From Prolixibacteraceae bacterium (lineage in GTDB: Bacteria > Bacteroidota > Bacteroidia > Bacteroidales > Prolixibacteraceae), in assembly GCA_007116765.1 (NCBI GenBank), contig SKHV01000081.1, positions 1-15,802 of the forward strand: a stretch of 15,802 nt of DNA, written 5' to 3'. Positions 1-7,600 of the stretch are shown one piece after another. The first letter of the stretch is position 1. Each line of letters starts with the position of its first letter. The notes beneath the pieces are model-generated. The model had not been told where the DNA came from, did not search any database, and saw nothing but the letters and a program-made list of their open reading frames with translations. Both the position numbers and the translations under genes were made by a program.

Positions 1-272
1 CCAACCGTGAAAAAATGAATGCAATAGAATGGGATGAGGGCTTCGGCATGATTAAATATAATCCTCTACACGACTGGACGCTCGACGATGTTAAAACCCA
101 CATTAAAGAAAACAACGTGCCGTATAACGTGCTGCACGACCGCGGCTTTGTAAGCATAGGCTGCGCACCATGTACGCGTGCCATTCAACCCGGCGAAGAT
201 TTCAGGGCCGGCCGTTGGTGGTGGGAGAACAATTCGAAAAAAGAATGCGGATTGCATACCCACGGGAAATAG
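1..272 (+). CDS. cysH: Phosphoadenylyl-/adenylyl-sulfate reductase, C-terminal part (partial)
   Basis: This is the 3' end of a thioredoxin-dependent APS/PAPS reductase, which reduces activated sulfate to sulfite in the cytoplasm. The reading frame is open from the window edge (codons in frame from base 3), so the true start lies outside. The visible tail carries IEWDEG, a DWTLDDV segment, SIGCAPCTR (the CxxC at 162-173), FRAGRWWWE and the catalytic ECGLH motif (Cys codon 246-248). In this family the CxxC, with an upstream Cys pair not visible here, binds a [4Fe-4S] cluster and marks enzymes that use APS; E. coli-type PAPS reductases lack it. I therefore infer APS as the substrate, though some iron-sulfur members also use PAPS. 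The gene ends 8 bp from the convergent prs stop, with no clear terminator. It lies on the same strand as the other cys genes, but four minus-strand genes and two plus-strand genes separate it from cysQ. Confidence 0.93.
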   Translation, partial: NREKMNAIEWDEGFGMIKYNPLHDWTLDDVKTHIKENNVPYNVLHDRGFVSIGCAPCTRAIQPGEDFRAGRWWWENNSKKECGLHTHGK

Positions 273-280
273 AAAAGCCC

Positions 281-1216
281 CTAAATAAAGAAAGTACTGA
301 TTGATTTGTAGTAATAAACCTTATCAATTACATCGGCAATAAGTGGTGCCAGCGGCACAATTTTTATCTTTTCACTTTTAGCCCTCAAAGGTATTGAGTC
401 AGTAAAGAAAACTTCTTCGAGTGCCGATTTTTCGATACGCTCATATGCCGGACCCGATAACACGGGGTGCGTAGCAAAAGCCCTCACGCTGCTTGCTCCT
501 TTTTCCATAAGCAAATCGGCAGCTTTGGTAATTGTTCCTGCTGTGTCAATAATGTCGTCCACCAAAATCACATCTTTACCTTTCACATCGCCAATAACGG
601 TCATATCATTTACCACATTTGCTTTGCTACGAGTTTTGTGGCATATTACTAAGTCGGTTTCAAGCAACTTAGCATAAGTATTTGCTCGTTTGGTACCGCC
701 TACATCGGGTGAGGCAATTACCACGTTAGGCAAATTCATCTTTTTAATATAGGGTATAAATAACGACGAAGCATAAAGGTGATCAACCGGAACATTGAAG
801 AAACCCTGAATTTGGTCGGCATGCAAATCAACAGTGATTATACGGTCGACACCAGTAACCGACAATACATCGGCAGCAACTTTGGCTCCAATAGAAACAC
901 GCGGCTTGTCTTTCCTGTCCTGACGAGCATAACCAAAATAGGGAATTACGGCAATTACTTTGTAGGCTGAAGCACGTTTGGCAGCATCTATCATCAGCAA
1001 TAGCTCCCATAAATTATCGGCCGAGGGGAAAGTTGACTGTACAATAAAAACATACGAACCACGTATAGTTTCATCGTAGCAAGGTTCAAACTCGCCATCG
1101 GAAAACAAAACGCACGATGAGCGACCCATTTCGATGTTCAAATACTTACAAATTTGCTCTGTTAAATAGGAAGTAGCTGTTCCTGTGAAAACCTTAAGCG
1201 GGGCTTTGCGTGGCAT
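281..1216 (-). CDS. prs: Ribose-phosphate pyrophosphokinase (PRPP synthetase)
   Basis: This enzyme makes PRPP from ribose 5-phosphate and ATP, for purine, pyrimidine, NAD, histidine and tryptophan synthesis. At 311 residues it has the usual length for class I enzymes. Visible motifs are the catalytic flexible loop GYARQDRKDKPR (about 96-106), the metal-binding DLHADQIQGFF (130-140, His132) and the PRPP-binding loop VDDIIDTAGT (219-228). The start ATG (1214-1216) gives MPRKAPLKVFTGTAT, which places the first strand as in homologues. It is the last gene of the minus-strand block. The 118-bp gap from engB contains a good promoter match, so it is probably transcribed on its own as well as by any readthrough. 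It converges on cysH. Confidence 0.97.
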   Translation of the reverse strand: MPRKAPLKVFTGTATSYLTEQICKYLNIEMGRSSCVLFSDGEFEPCYDETIRGSYVFIVQSTFPSADNLWELLLMIDAAKRASAYKVIAVIPYFGYARQDRKDKPRVSIGAKVAADVLSVTGVDRIITVDLHADQIQGFFNVPVDHLYASSLFIPYIKKMNLPNVVIASPDVGGTKRANTYAKLLETDLVICHKTRSKANVVNDMTVIGDVKGKDVILVDDIIDTAGTITKAADLLMEKGASSVRAFATHPVLSGPAYERIEKSALEEVFFTDSIPLRAKSEKIKIVPLAPLIADVIDKVYYYKSISTFFI

Positions 1217-1250
1217 GCTCTAAGAATTTATGATTTGATTTACGATAGTG

Positions 1251-1280
1251 CAAAATTATAAAAATATTGATGTACTTCAA
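1251..1280 (-). promoter_or_regulatory. Putative Bacteroidota-type promoter of prs
   Basis: Read on the minus strand, the -7 box TAATTTTG (1251-1258) matches TAnnTTTG exactly. It lies 18 bp downstream of a TTGA -33-like element (1277-1280). Transcription would start roughly 30 bases before the prs ATG. This is a consensus match only. Confidence 0.5.
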
Positions 1281-1334
1281 TATTTTATTTATCCTTTGAT
1301 TATTTTTTAAACTCAAAATTACGTCTAACTTTTT

Positions 1335-1934
1335 CTACTTCAACGATTCATTCACACTTTCAATGAATGAAAGAATTTCGTCGCGCCCCATGGCAGTTTC
1401 GCCCGAGCTCACAAACATTAATGGAGCTTCTTCCCAGGTTTCAAGTAGCTTATTTACATATTTCTCCTGAAAAGTTTCCATTTCGGTTTTATTCAATTTA
1501 TCGGCTTTTGTAAATACAATTACAAATGGTATTTCGTTTTCGCCTAACCACTGCATAATTTCAAGGTCACTATTTTGGGGTTCATGCCTCGAATCAACCA
1601 GCAAAAATATTCCGGTTAAGTTTTTACGGTATAATAAGTATTTGCGAATAAACTGCTCCCACTTTTTTCTGTCGGTTTTCGACGTTTTGGCATAGCCGTA
1701 TCCTGGCAAATCAACAAGGTACCATTCACCATTAATAATGAAATGATTTATCAGCCTCGTTTTTCCGGGCTTACCCGATATCATTGCAAGTTTTTTGTTG
1801 TCGGTAAGCATATTTATTAACGACGACTTGCCCACATTTGAGCGACCAATGAATGCATACTCAGGCTTGTCCGACTTAGGACATTTGTCGATATCGGTAT
1901 TGCTAATTACAAAACGTGCATCTTTTATGATCAT
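1335..1934 (-). CDS. engB: Ribosome biogenesis GTP-binding protein EngB/YihA/YsxC
   Basis: This is a small TRAFAC-class GTPase needed for assembly of the large ribosomal subunit. It has 199 residues, the normal length, and all GTPase motifs are visible: G1 GRSNVGKS (30-37), the G2 threonine in GKPGKTR (54-60), G3 DLPGYGYAK (75-83) and G4 TKAD (142-145), followed by a G5-like FVSSGE. The start ATG gives MIIKDARFVISNTD, the family's usual N-terminus. It lies 68 bp downstream of manA on the same strand. I see no TAnnTTTG box in that gap, so it is probably cotranscribed with manA. Confidence 0.97.
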   Translation of the reverse strand: MIIKDARFVISNTDIDKCPKSDKPEYAFIGRSNVGKSSLINMLTDNKKLAMISGKPGKTRLINHFIINGEWYLVDLPGYGYAKTSKTDRKKWEQFIRKYLLYRKNLTGIFLLVDSRHEPQNSDLEIMQWLGENEIPFVIVFTKADKLNKTEMETFQEKYVNKLLETWEEAPLMFVSSGETAMGRDEILSFIESVNESLK

Positions 1935-2002
1935 ATTTTATTGTTTTACTCTTAATTTTTGTGCTTCAAAACTGCACCGTATTTCTCTTCAAAAAGAAAC
2001 AT

Positions 2003-2989
2003 TTACTTACTTATATATACCTCGAGCAGTTCCACTTCGCCGCCAAGAGGTTCAAATTCAACATCGTGCAATGTTGCAGGCAACAAGACTGTATCGCCGG
2101 CTTTAATTTCGGTTTTTAATCCATTTTTTGCCCCAACTCTACATTTGCCTTCGGTACAAATGAGTATAACAAAACTATCGAATTCGAAATAGTCGCGTTG
2201 CGCCTTCAACGAAAGGTTGAGCATATTTGTCGTAAAGTATTTACATGAAACAAGCTCAACAGGCTTATTAATTTGAGGCTTAGTTTCTACTTTTGCTTCT
2301 TTCACCTTTGAAAAATCCATCACATCGAGCGACATATCGAGGTGCAATTCACGACCGTTTCCCTGTTCGTCTTTCCTATCGTAATCGTAAATTCGGTATG
2401 TAATGTCTGATGTTTGTTGAATTTCAGCAATTAAATTCCCTTTACAAATTGCGTGCACGCGCCCGGCAGGCACAAAAAACACATCGCCTTTCTTTACCTG
2501 CTCATAATTGAAAAGATCGCTTAAGGTACCGTTTTTCAGTTTTTCAAGAAACTCGTTTTTATTAGTATCTTTTGAAAAACCTGAAATTAAGCGGGGATTT
2601 TCTGCATCGTCGAGAGCAAACCACATTTCGGTTTTACCAAAAGCATGATGACGTGCCTTGGCTACTTTATCGTCGGGGTGCACTTGTATTGACAAATCGT
2701 CGTTTGCATCGATAAATTTAATAAGTAAGGGAAATTCATCGCCATGCTTTTCATACACTTTACCGCCCACAAGCTCGTCCATGTATACTTCAATCAATTC
2801 CTGCAAGGTATTTCCGGCAAGTGAACCATTTTCAACAACTGAAACATTTCCTTCAACGGCCGAAAGTTCCCAACTTTCGCCAATATTAGTTTTACCTTTT
2901 AGATTTTTACCAAAACGTTTTTCGAGCTTAGTTCCGCCCCAAATCCTTTCTTTAAATTGTGGTTTAAATATTAAGGGATATAATTCCAT
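2003..2989 (-). CDS. manA: Class I mannose-6-phosphate isomerase (small bacterial type)
   Basis: This zinc enzyme interconverts fructose 6-phosphate and mannose 6-phosphate, feeding mannose use and GDP-mannose synthesis. The cupin-fold metal ligands are visible: Q102 and H104 in IQVHPDD, E121 in GKTEMWFAL and H179 in VPAGRVHAI. From the ATG at 2987-2989 the protein has 328 residues and starts MELYPLIFKPQFKERIWGG, as in the short Bacteroidota/Firmicutes form. A TTG three codons upstream (2996-2998) would add only MKP; I prefer the ATG because it fits the family start. The gene begins 17 bp after the Dabb gene stops, so the two are probably one transcript. The C-terminal 90 or so residues form the second cupin half. 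Confidence 0.94.
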   Translation of the reverse strand: MELYPLIFKPQFKERIWGGTKLEKRFGKNLKGKTNIGESWELSAVEGNVSVVENGSLAGNTLQELIEVYMDELVGGKVYEKHGDEFPLLIKFIDANDDLSIQVHPDDKVAKARHHAFGKTEMWFALDDAENPRLISGFSKDTNKNEFLEKLKNGTLSDLFNYEQVKKGDVFFVPAGRVHAICKGNLIAEIQQTSDITYRIYDYDRKDEQGNGRELHLDMSLDVMDFSKVKEAKVETKPQINKPVELVSCKYFTTNMLNLSLKAQRDYFEFDSFVILICTEGKCRVGAKNGLKTEIKAGDTVLLPATLHDVEFEPLGGEVELLEVYISK

Positions 2990-3006
2990 CGGTTTCAATT
3001 TTCAAT

Positions 3007-3309
3007 TTAAAACTCGTAATCAACCGCTGCACGGTCAACAGTCATTTCTTTCACAAATTCAACTACCTTCAAGTGTTCAGGATGCACTCTGTATACATCA
3101 AGCCCGGCAATATCGTCGAAATGTGAGATTAAGCATAAATCGTACGAAGCGGCTTTTAGTTCATGGTTTTTCCCAACTTCAATGTGTTTCAGTTCAGGAA
3201 TATGCTTTTTCAAATCCAACAGTTTGTTTTTGAATTGATCCAAAGCTTCCTGTTTTTGCTCAGGCGTATCAAACTCTTTCAGTTTAAACAAAACAACGTG
3301 ATTAATCAT
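3007..3309 (-). CDS. Dabb (stress-responsive alpha/beta-barrel) domain protein
   Basis: This is a 100-residue protein covering a single Dabb domain. It begins MINHVVLFKLKE, contains HIEVGKNHELKAASYDLCL and ends with the characteristic YRVHPEHLKVVEFVK and AAVDYEF strands. Members dimerise into a ferredoxin-like barrel; most have no known reaction, and I cannot assign one. The frame stays open upstream to an ATG at 3465, but the added 52 residues look non-coding and run through the promoter box, so the start at 3307-3309 is preferred. It is the first gene of the likely Dabb-manA(-engB) operon and is divergent from udk. Confidence 0.85.
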   Translation of the reverse strand: MINHVVLFKLKEFDTPEQKQEALDQFKNKLLDLKKHIPELKHIEVGKNHELKAASYDLCLISHFDDIAGLDVYRVHPEHLKVVEFVKEMTVDRAAVDYEF

Positions 3310-3359
3310 GGTATAAATTGTTTTTAATGAGTTGCACTTATTCTTAAAATTGAATTTTG

Positions 3360-3367
3360 CAAAGATA
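3360..3367 (-). promoter_or_regulatory. Putative -7 promoter box for the Dabb-manA operon
   Basis: The minus strand reads TATCTTTG, an exact TAnnTTTG match, about 50 bases upstream of the Dabb ATG. No convincing -33 TTTG lies at the right distance, so this is a moderate call. Confidence 0.42.
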
Positions 3368-3504
3368 AGCCTGATAATTATAAATAAAGAAGAAAATTCA
3401 AACTTTAAGGGCTTAACTAAAGCTTCAGATATTTCCACACTCAATTTTATCAATTTTTTCTGCATTTAACAAGCTCCAAGGCAAATGAAAAACTGCAATA
3501 AATG

Positions 3505-3512
3505 TAACTTTG
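3505..3512 (+). promoter_or_regulatory. Putative -7 promoter box for udk and downstream genes
   Basis: TAACTTTG matches TAnnTTTG exactly, 37 bases before the udk ATG. A second exact match, TATTTTTG (3524-3531), lies closer to the start and would leave a leader of only about a dozen bases, so the upstream box is the better candidate. A -33 element is not clear for either. Confidence 0.42.
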
Positions 3513-3549
3513 TGTTTTTTTATTATTTTTGAACAAACATTAAAACATT

Positions 3550-4164
3550 ATGATAGTAATTGGAATAGCAGGAGGCACAGGGTCGGGAAAAACCACAGTG
3601 GTTCGCGAAATCACGAAGAACCTTTACCCTGCAAGAGTTGAGGTAATATCGCAGGATGCCTATTATCGCGACAATGTACACCTGCCCCTTGAAGAACGCC
3701 AAAAAATTAATTTCGACCATCCCGATGCAATTGAGTTTGAATTGCTGGTAAAGCACATTAAAAAACTGAAGTCGGGAGAAAAAGTAGAACAACCAATTTA
3801 TTCGTATCTCACATGCACCCGCTCGGAAGAAACAATACCAATAGAGCCTCATAAAGTAATGATAATAGAAGGAATTTTATGTCTTACTCAGCCCGAATTG
3901 CGAAAACTGATGGACATTAAAGTGTTTGTGGACTGCGAAGCCGACTTGCGACTGTCGAGGGTCATTCAGCGCGATATTATTGAACGTGGCCGTGGCGTGG
4001 ATCAAACCCTTAAACGATACGAAGACACCGTACGCCCCATGCACCTTCAATTTATTGAACCCAGTAAACGATACGCCGACATCATTGTGCCTCAAGGAGG
4101 TAAAAACACAGTTGCCATAAACATCCTCACCCAATTTATCGACAACCAACTCTCAAAAGAATAA
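3550..4164 (+). CDS. udk: Uridine/cytidine kinase
   Basis: This enzyme phosphorylates uridine and cytidine to UMP and CMP in pyrimidine salvage. It has 204 residues, as expected. The N-terminus MIVIGIAGGTGSGKTT contains the Walker A loop (8-15), followed by SQDAYY (35-39), FDHPDAIEFELL (55-66) for nucleoside binding, MIIEGIL (104-110) and the lid region RDIIERGRG (141-149). The start ATG is almost at the P-loop strand, as in other family members, and lacks a Shine-Dalgarno sequence. It is divergent from the Dabb gene and is followed after 5 bp by the exonuclease gene, implying one transcript. Confidence 0.96.
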   Translation: MIVIGIAGGTGSGKTTVVREITKNLYPARVEVISQDAYYRDNVHLPLEERQKINFDHPDAIEFELLVKHIKKLKSGEKVEQPIYSYLTCTRSEETIPIEPHKVMIIEGILCLTQPELRKLMDIKVFVDCEADLRLSRVIQRDIIERGRGVDQTLKRYEDTVRPMHLQFIEPSKRYADIIVPQGGKNTVAINILTQFIDNQLSKE

Positions 4165-4169
4165 GCAAT

Positions 4170-4892
4170 ATGCTAAAAAACATCAACATAGAACAAATAC
4201 TATTTGTCGATATTGAAACAGTACCTTTACATCCTGATTTTGAAGAATTACCTGAAACATTTCAAAAACTTTGGGATAAAAAGTCGGCCTATTTTCGACA
4301 AGAAGGACAAACAGCCGCCGAAGTATATGAACGTGCTGGCATTTATTCCGAGTTTGGAAAAATTGTATGCATATCGGTAGGCACGGTATATCAGAAGCAA
4401 GGAGAAAAACGATTCAGGGTAAAATCATATGCCGGACACGACGAAAAAAAACTGTTGCACGAGTTTGTGAACATGCTTGAGAATTATAGCCGCCAAGGGT
4501 CAATTAAACTATGCGCCCATAACGGACAGGAATTTGACTATCCCTACATTGCGCGCCGCTGCCTCATTACCGGTGTACCAATACCCAAACTACTCGACAT
4601 TGCAGGGGCTAAACCCTGGGAAACGAAAGAAGTTTTGCTCGACACCCTGCAACTATGGAAATTTGGCGATTACAAGCATTTCACCTCGCTTGATCTGCTT
4701 TGTGCAATTTTTGAAATACCCACACCCAAAGACGACATTGACGGAAGCCAGGTTGCCGATGTGTATTATAATCAAAACGACCTTGATCGCATAATTACCT
4801 ATTGCGAAAAAGATGTTTTTGCCCTTGCACAACTTTTTTTGCGTTTTCAGGGCAAGTCCATACTTCCGCAAGAGGCTTTTGAAACTGCTTAG
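4170..4892 (+). CDS. PolB-like DEDDy 3'-5' exonuclease
   Basis: This is a stand-alone ribonuclease-H-fold 3'-5' exonuclease related to the proofreading domain of DNA polymerase B (240 residues). The catalytic signature is complete: FVDIETVP (D14, E16, Exo I), AHNGQEFDYPYIARR (D123, Exo II) and YCEKD (Y211, D215, Exo III, DEDDy type). No polymerase domain follows. The substrate (DNA or RNA) cannot be told from sequence. It sits 5 bp after udk and 33 bp before cysQ on the same strand, so it is probably cotranscribed with both. It is widespread in Bacteroidota, usually annotated only as a ribonuclease-H-like or 3'-5' exonuclease. Confidence 0.9.
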   Translation: MLKNINIEQILFVDIETVPLHPDFEELPETFQKLWDKKSAYFRQEGQTAAEVYERAGIYSEFGKIVCISVGTVYQKQGEKRFRVKSYAGHDEKKLLHEFVNMLENYSRQGSIKLCAHNGQEFDYPYIARRCLITGVPIPKLLDIAGAKPWETKEVLLDTLQLWKFGDYKHFTSLDLLCAIFEIPTPKDDIDGSQVADVYYNQNDLDRIITYCEKDVFALAQLFLRFQGKSILPQEAFETA

Positions 4893-4925
4893 AAATTAAC
4901 AAACGGCAAAAATGCATATTTAATC

Positions 4926-5708
4926 ATGAGCAATAACAAACTTCTAAATACCGCAATAGTTGCCGCCACCGAAGCAGGAACAAAAATTATTGAATTATAT
5001 CAAAGCGATGAATATCAAACAGAATACAAAAGCGACCAATCGCCCTTAACCCAAGCCGACAAAGCTGCACATCGAATAATTTCAGCTAAGCTTAGCGCTA
5101 CTCCACACCCGCTTTTAAGTGAAGAAGGCCTGATTAGCGATTACAAAACCCGCAAAAAATGGAATACTTTCTGGCTGGTTGATCCGCTCGACGGCACAAA
5201 AGAATTCATCAAGAAAAATGGTGAATTCACAGTAAACATTGCGCTAATACATCATGAAAAACCAATATTGGGAGTGATATATATTCCGGTAACTCGCGAG
5301 CTATATTTTGCCGACGAGAACGGAGCTTATAAGTCAAGTTTCTCACCCGAAATCGAAAATATTTACGAGAAAGCACAAAATCTTCCCCTGCAATACCATC
5401 ATTCCGAATATATAGTAGCCGCATCGGGTTCGCATATGAATATAGAAACCGAGCAATATATAAAATCACTTCAAACCAATAATAAACCACTCAAGATAAT
5501 ATCAAAGGGCAGCTCAATTAAATTTTGCCTAGTTGCCGAGGGTAGTGTACATTGCTATCCGCGTATGAGTCCCACAATGGAATGGGACACTGCTGCCGGA
5601 CATGCAATTGCTCATTTTGCCGGAAAAAGTGTTACTTCGCATCCCAACGGAAAACCATTGCAATACAATAAAAACGATTTACGAAACCCTAACTTCGTTG
5701 TAAATTAA
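4926..5708 (+). CDS. cysQ: 3'(2'),5'-bisphosphate nucleotidase
   Basis: This is a lithium-sensitive, magnesium-dependent phosphatase of the inositol monophosphatase fold that converts pAp (and PAPS) to AMP (and APS). It has 260 residues. Metal-binding motifs are LLSEEG (63-68), WLVDPLDGTKEF (83-94, with D86 and D89) and the C-terminal MEWDTAAGHAI (218-228, D221). Family knowledge: CysQ removes the pAp left by PAPS reduction and by phosphopantetheinyl transfer. It is followed after 6 bp by the SLC13 transporter and then cysD-cysNC, which supports a sulfur role. A general inositol phosphatase is less likely given this context. Confidence 0.94.
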   Translation: MSNNKLLNTAIVAATEAGTKIIELYQSDEYQTEYKSDQSPLTQADKAAHRIISAKLSATPHPLLSEEGLISDYKTRKKWNTFWLVDPLDGTKEFIKKNGEFTVNIALIHHEKPILGVIYIPVTRELYFADENGAYKSSFSPEIENIYEKAQNLPLQYHHSEYIVAASGSHMNIETEQYIKSLQTNNKPLKIISKGSSIKFCLVAEGSVHCYPRMSPTMEWDTAAGHAIAHFAGKSVTSHPNGKPLQYNKNDLRNPNFVVN

Positions 5709-5714
5709 TTTGAA

Positions 5715-7523
5715 ATGAATATTGAAAGCTACATAGTGATATTTGTAATAATAGCAATGGTTGTTGCTCTTGCAAAAGATGCCATGCGGCCGGGCTTGGT
5801 TCTTTTTTCGGGTGCAGTTTTTTTTATGGCAACAGGCATAATTACTCCTCAGGAAATGAGTGCCGGATTTGCAAACCGTGGCATGCTCACCGTAGGAGTT
5901 TTGTTTTTAGTAAGCGAGGGTGTACGTTATTCTGGCATTCTGAATAAACTGGCACGCAACCTATTACCCGATAAAAAACGCTCAATGCCCCGCATGCTAC
6001 TTACACTAATGCTTCCAATTTCAGCTCTTTCGGCATTTTTAAACAACACTCCCGTGGTAATAATTTTTGCACCGGTTGTAAAACGCTGGGCCGAGCGACT
6101 GAAAATATCACCTTCAAAATTTCTGATTCCACTTTCTTATGCTACAATTTTTGGTGGCATTTGCACCCTAATAGGCACCTCGACAAATCTTGTGGTTGAT
6201 GGCATGATGCAGGAAAACGGCTTCAAAGGATTAAATATGTTTGAACTAACCCGTATAGGAATTGTAATTGCACTTGCAGGCTGGATATATGTGGCATTTA
6301 TTGGACACTATTTGTTGAAGACTAATAAAAAGTCAAATCAATCGAGCGAAAGAATCGACTCTCGCGAATATTATTTCAACCTAAAAGTAACAAAAAACAG
6401 TAGTTACATTGGCGAAGTAATTAAAAAGGGACAAATAGAAAACAACAAAAACGTTACGATAGCTGCCATTGAGCGTAACAATAAAATGATCGACACTTTA
6501 ACCGAAAGAGTGGTTCTCCAGGAAAAAGACAATTTGCTTGTGTGCGGCAACGAAGAAAACGTGGAAAACATAATCTCGATGAATGGCTTCGAAATTGTGA
6601 CTCACGAAAACATAGAACAAATGTTTAAACAGGAGGAACTTCAAAAAATAGAAGTCGTACTGGCTCCACGCTTCCCAGGAATAGGCTCCACGCTCGAAGA
6701 ATTTGATTTTTACAGCAGATACAAAGGCATTGTAATGGCCATACACCGCAACGGCTCAAACATCACCTCGAAATTAACACAAGAGCGCTTGCGGGCCGGA
6801 GACTCTTTAATTATCTTAAGCGACAATGAATTTGTTGACACCTGGAAGGATTCAAAAATATTCTTCCTCATTTCATCAAAAGGCGAAGTAGAAAAGCCGG
6901 TAAAAACGTACAAAATTGGATGGACCATTGCCACCGTTTTAATTATGATCTTGGGAGCAACCTTTGGGCAACACCTCCCCACCATAAAGGGTAACACCCC
7001 CGACATGTTTCTTTTTGCATCAATGGCTGCAGTAATGATGGCTATTCTGAAAATTTTTCCTCCAAAAAAATATGCCCATGCAATTAGCTGGGATGTGCTT
7101 ATCACCATTGCAGCTGCTTTTGCAATCAGCAAAGCACTACAAACTTCGGGTGCAGCCGAGCATTTGGCATCAATAGCAATAAACTCGGTTAAACACATGG
7201 GCCCTGCAGCCGTGCTGGCAATTATTTACCTGCTTACTATGTTTTTCACCGAAGTGGTAACAAACAATGCTGCGGCGGCAATTACATTTCCCATTGCTAT
7301 GGCGGCGGCGGCACAGTTGGGAGTTGATCCACGTCCATTTTTTATAGCAATCTGTATTGCTGCATCGGCAAGTTTTTCAACACCCATTGGCTATCAAACC
7401 AACCTCATTGTGCAATCATTCGGAAACTACAAATTCAAAGATTATTTAAAAATAGGAATCCCGCTTAATTTGCTCTCATTCATTTTGTCGGTTATGCTCA
7501 TTCCTCTTTTCTGGAAATTTTAA
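5715..7523 (+). CDS. SLC13/DASS-type anion transporter with two TrkA-C domains, probable sulfate permease
   Basis: This is a 602-residue inner-membrane transporter. Residues 1-200 and about 400-602 are strongly hydrophobic, forming two membrane halves. The SLC13 hairpin motifs are present in both: LNNTPV (109-114) with GTSTNLVVDG (154-163), and VTNNAAAA (515-522) with SFSTPIGYQTNLIV (553-566). Between the halves, about 221-290 and 310-375, lie two TrkA-C/RCK-C regulatory domains exposed to the cytoplasm. The family carries sulfate, thiosulfate or dicarboxylates, usually sodium-coupled. Sulfate is inferred from the position between cysQ (6 bp) and cysD. The domain order matches the usual sulfate-linked SLC13 form. 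It most likely shares the cysQ transcript. Confidence 0.92.
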   Translation: MNIESYIVIFVIIAMVVALAKDAMRPGLVLFSGAVFFMATGIITPQEMSAGFANRGMLTVGVLFLVSEGVRYSGILNKLARNLLPDKKRSMPRMLLTLMLPISALSAFLNNTPVVIIFAPVVKRWAERLKISPSKFLIPLSYATIFGGICTLIGTSTNLVVDGMMQENGFKGLNMFELTRIGIVIALAGWIYVAFIGHYLLKTNKKSNQSSERIDSREYYFNLKVTKNSSYIGEVIKKGQIENNKNVTIAAIERNNKMIDTLTERVVLQEKDNLLVCGNEENVENIISMNGFEIVTHENIEQMFKQEELQKIEVVLAPRFPGIGSTLEEFDFYSRYKGIVMAIHRNGSNITSKLTQERLRAGDSLIILSDNEFVDTWKDSKIFFLISSKGEVEKPVKTYKIGWTIATVLIMILGATFGQHLPTIKGNTPDMFLFASMAAVMMAILKIFPPKKYAHAISWDVLITIAAAFAISKALQTSGAAEHLASIAINSVKHMGPAAVLAIIYLLTMFFTEVVTNNAAAAITFPIAMAAAAQLGVDPRPFFIAICIAASASFSTPIGYQTNLIVQSFGNYKFKDYLKIGIPLNLLSFILSVMLIPLFWKF

Positions 7524-7600
7524 GCATCTGTCTCAATGCTAAATTAACGTACAGAAAGCCACTTTATCATCACTCTTTTCGGCATTATCAACTTATGCAT

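Noticed and set aside
263..282. GGG...CCC pairing at the cysH/prs junction as a terminator
   Set aside because: The stem is only three base pairs, with no T-run on either strand.
2990..2998. TTG start of manA three codons upstream
   Set aside because: The ATG at 2987-2989 gives the usual family N-terminus; the TTG adds only three residues.
2658..3233. 191-codon plus-strand open frame opposite manA and the Dabb gene
   Set aside because: It is antisense to two well-supported genes, rich in Ser/Pro/Cys, and has no recognisable domain: a shadow frame.
3310..3465. In-frame upstream extension of the Dabb gene to an ATG at 3465
   Set aside because: The extra 52 residues are low-complexity and Phe/Ile/Lys-rich, do not fit the compact Dabb domain, and cross an exact -7 promoter box; the start at 3309 gives a full-length domain.
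6710..7198. 162-codon minus-strand open frame opposite the SLC13 gene
   Set aside because: It is antisense to conserved membrane segments and has no motif; the hydrophobic look comes from the opposite strand's codons.
7524..7600. Possible SAM or cysteine-type riboswitch or terminator before cysD
   Set aside because: No extended stems or conserved riboswitch core are visible; the leader after the putative promoter would be only about 22 bases.
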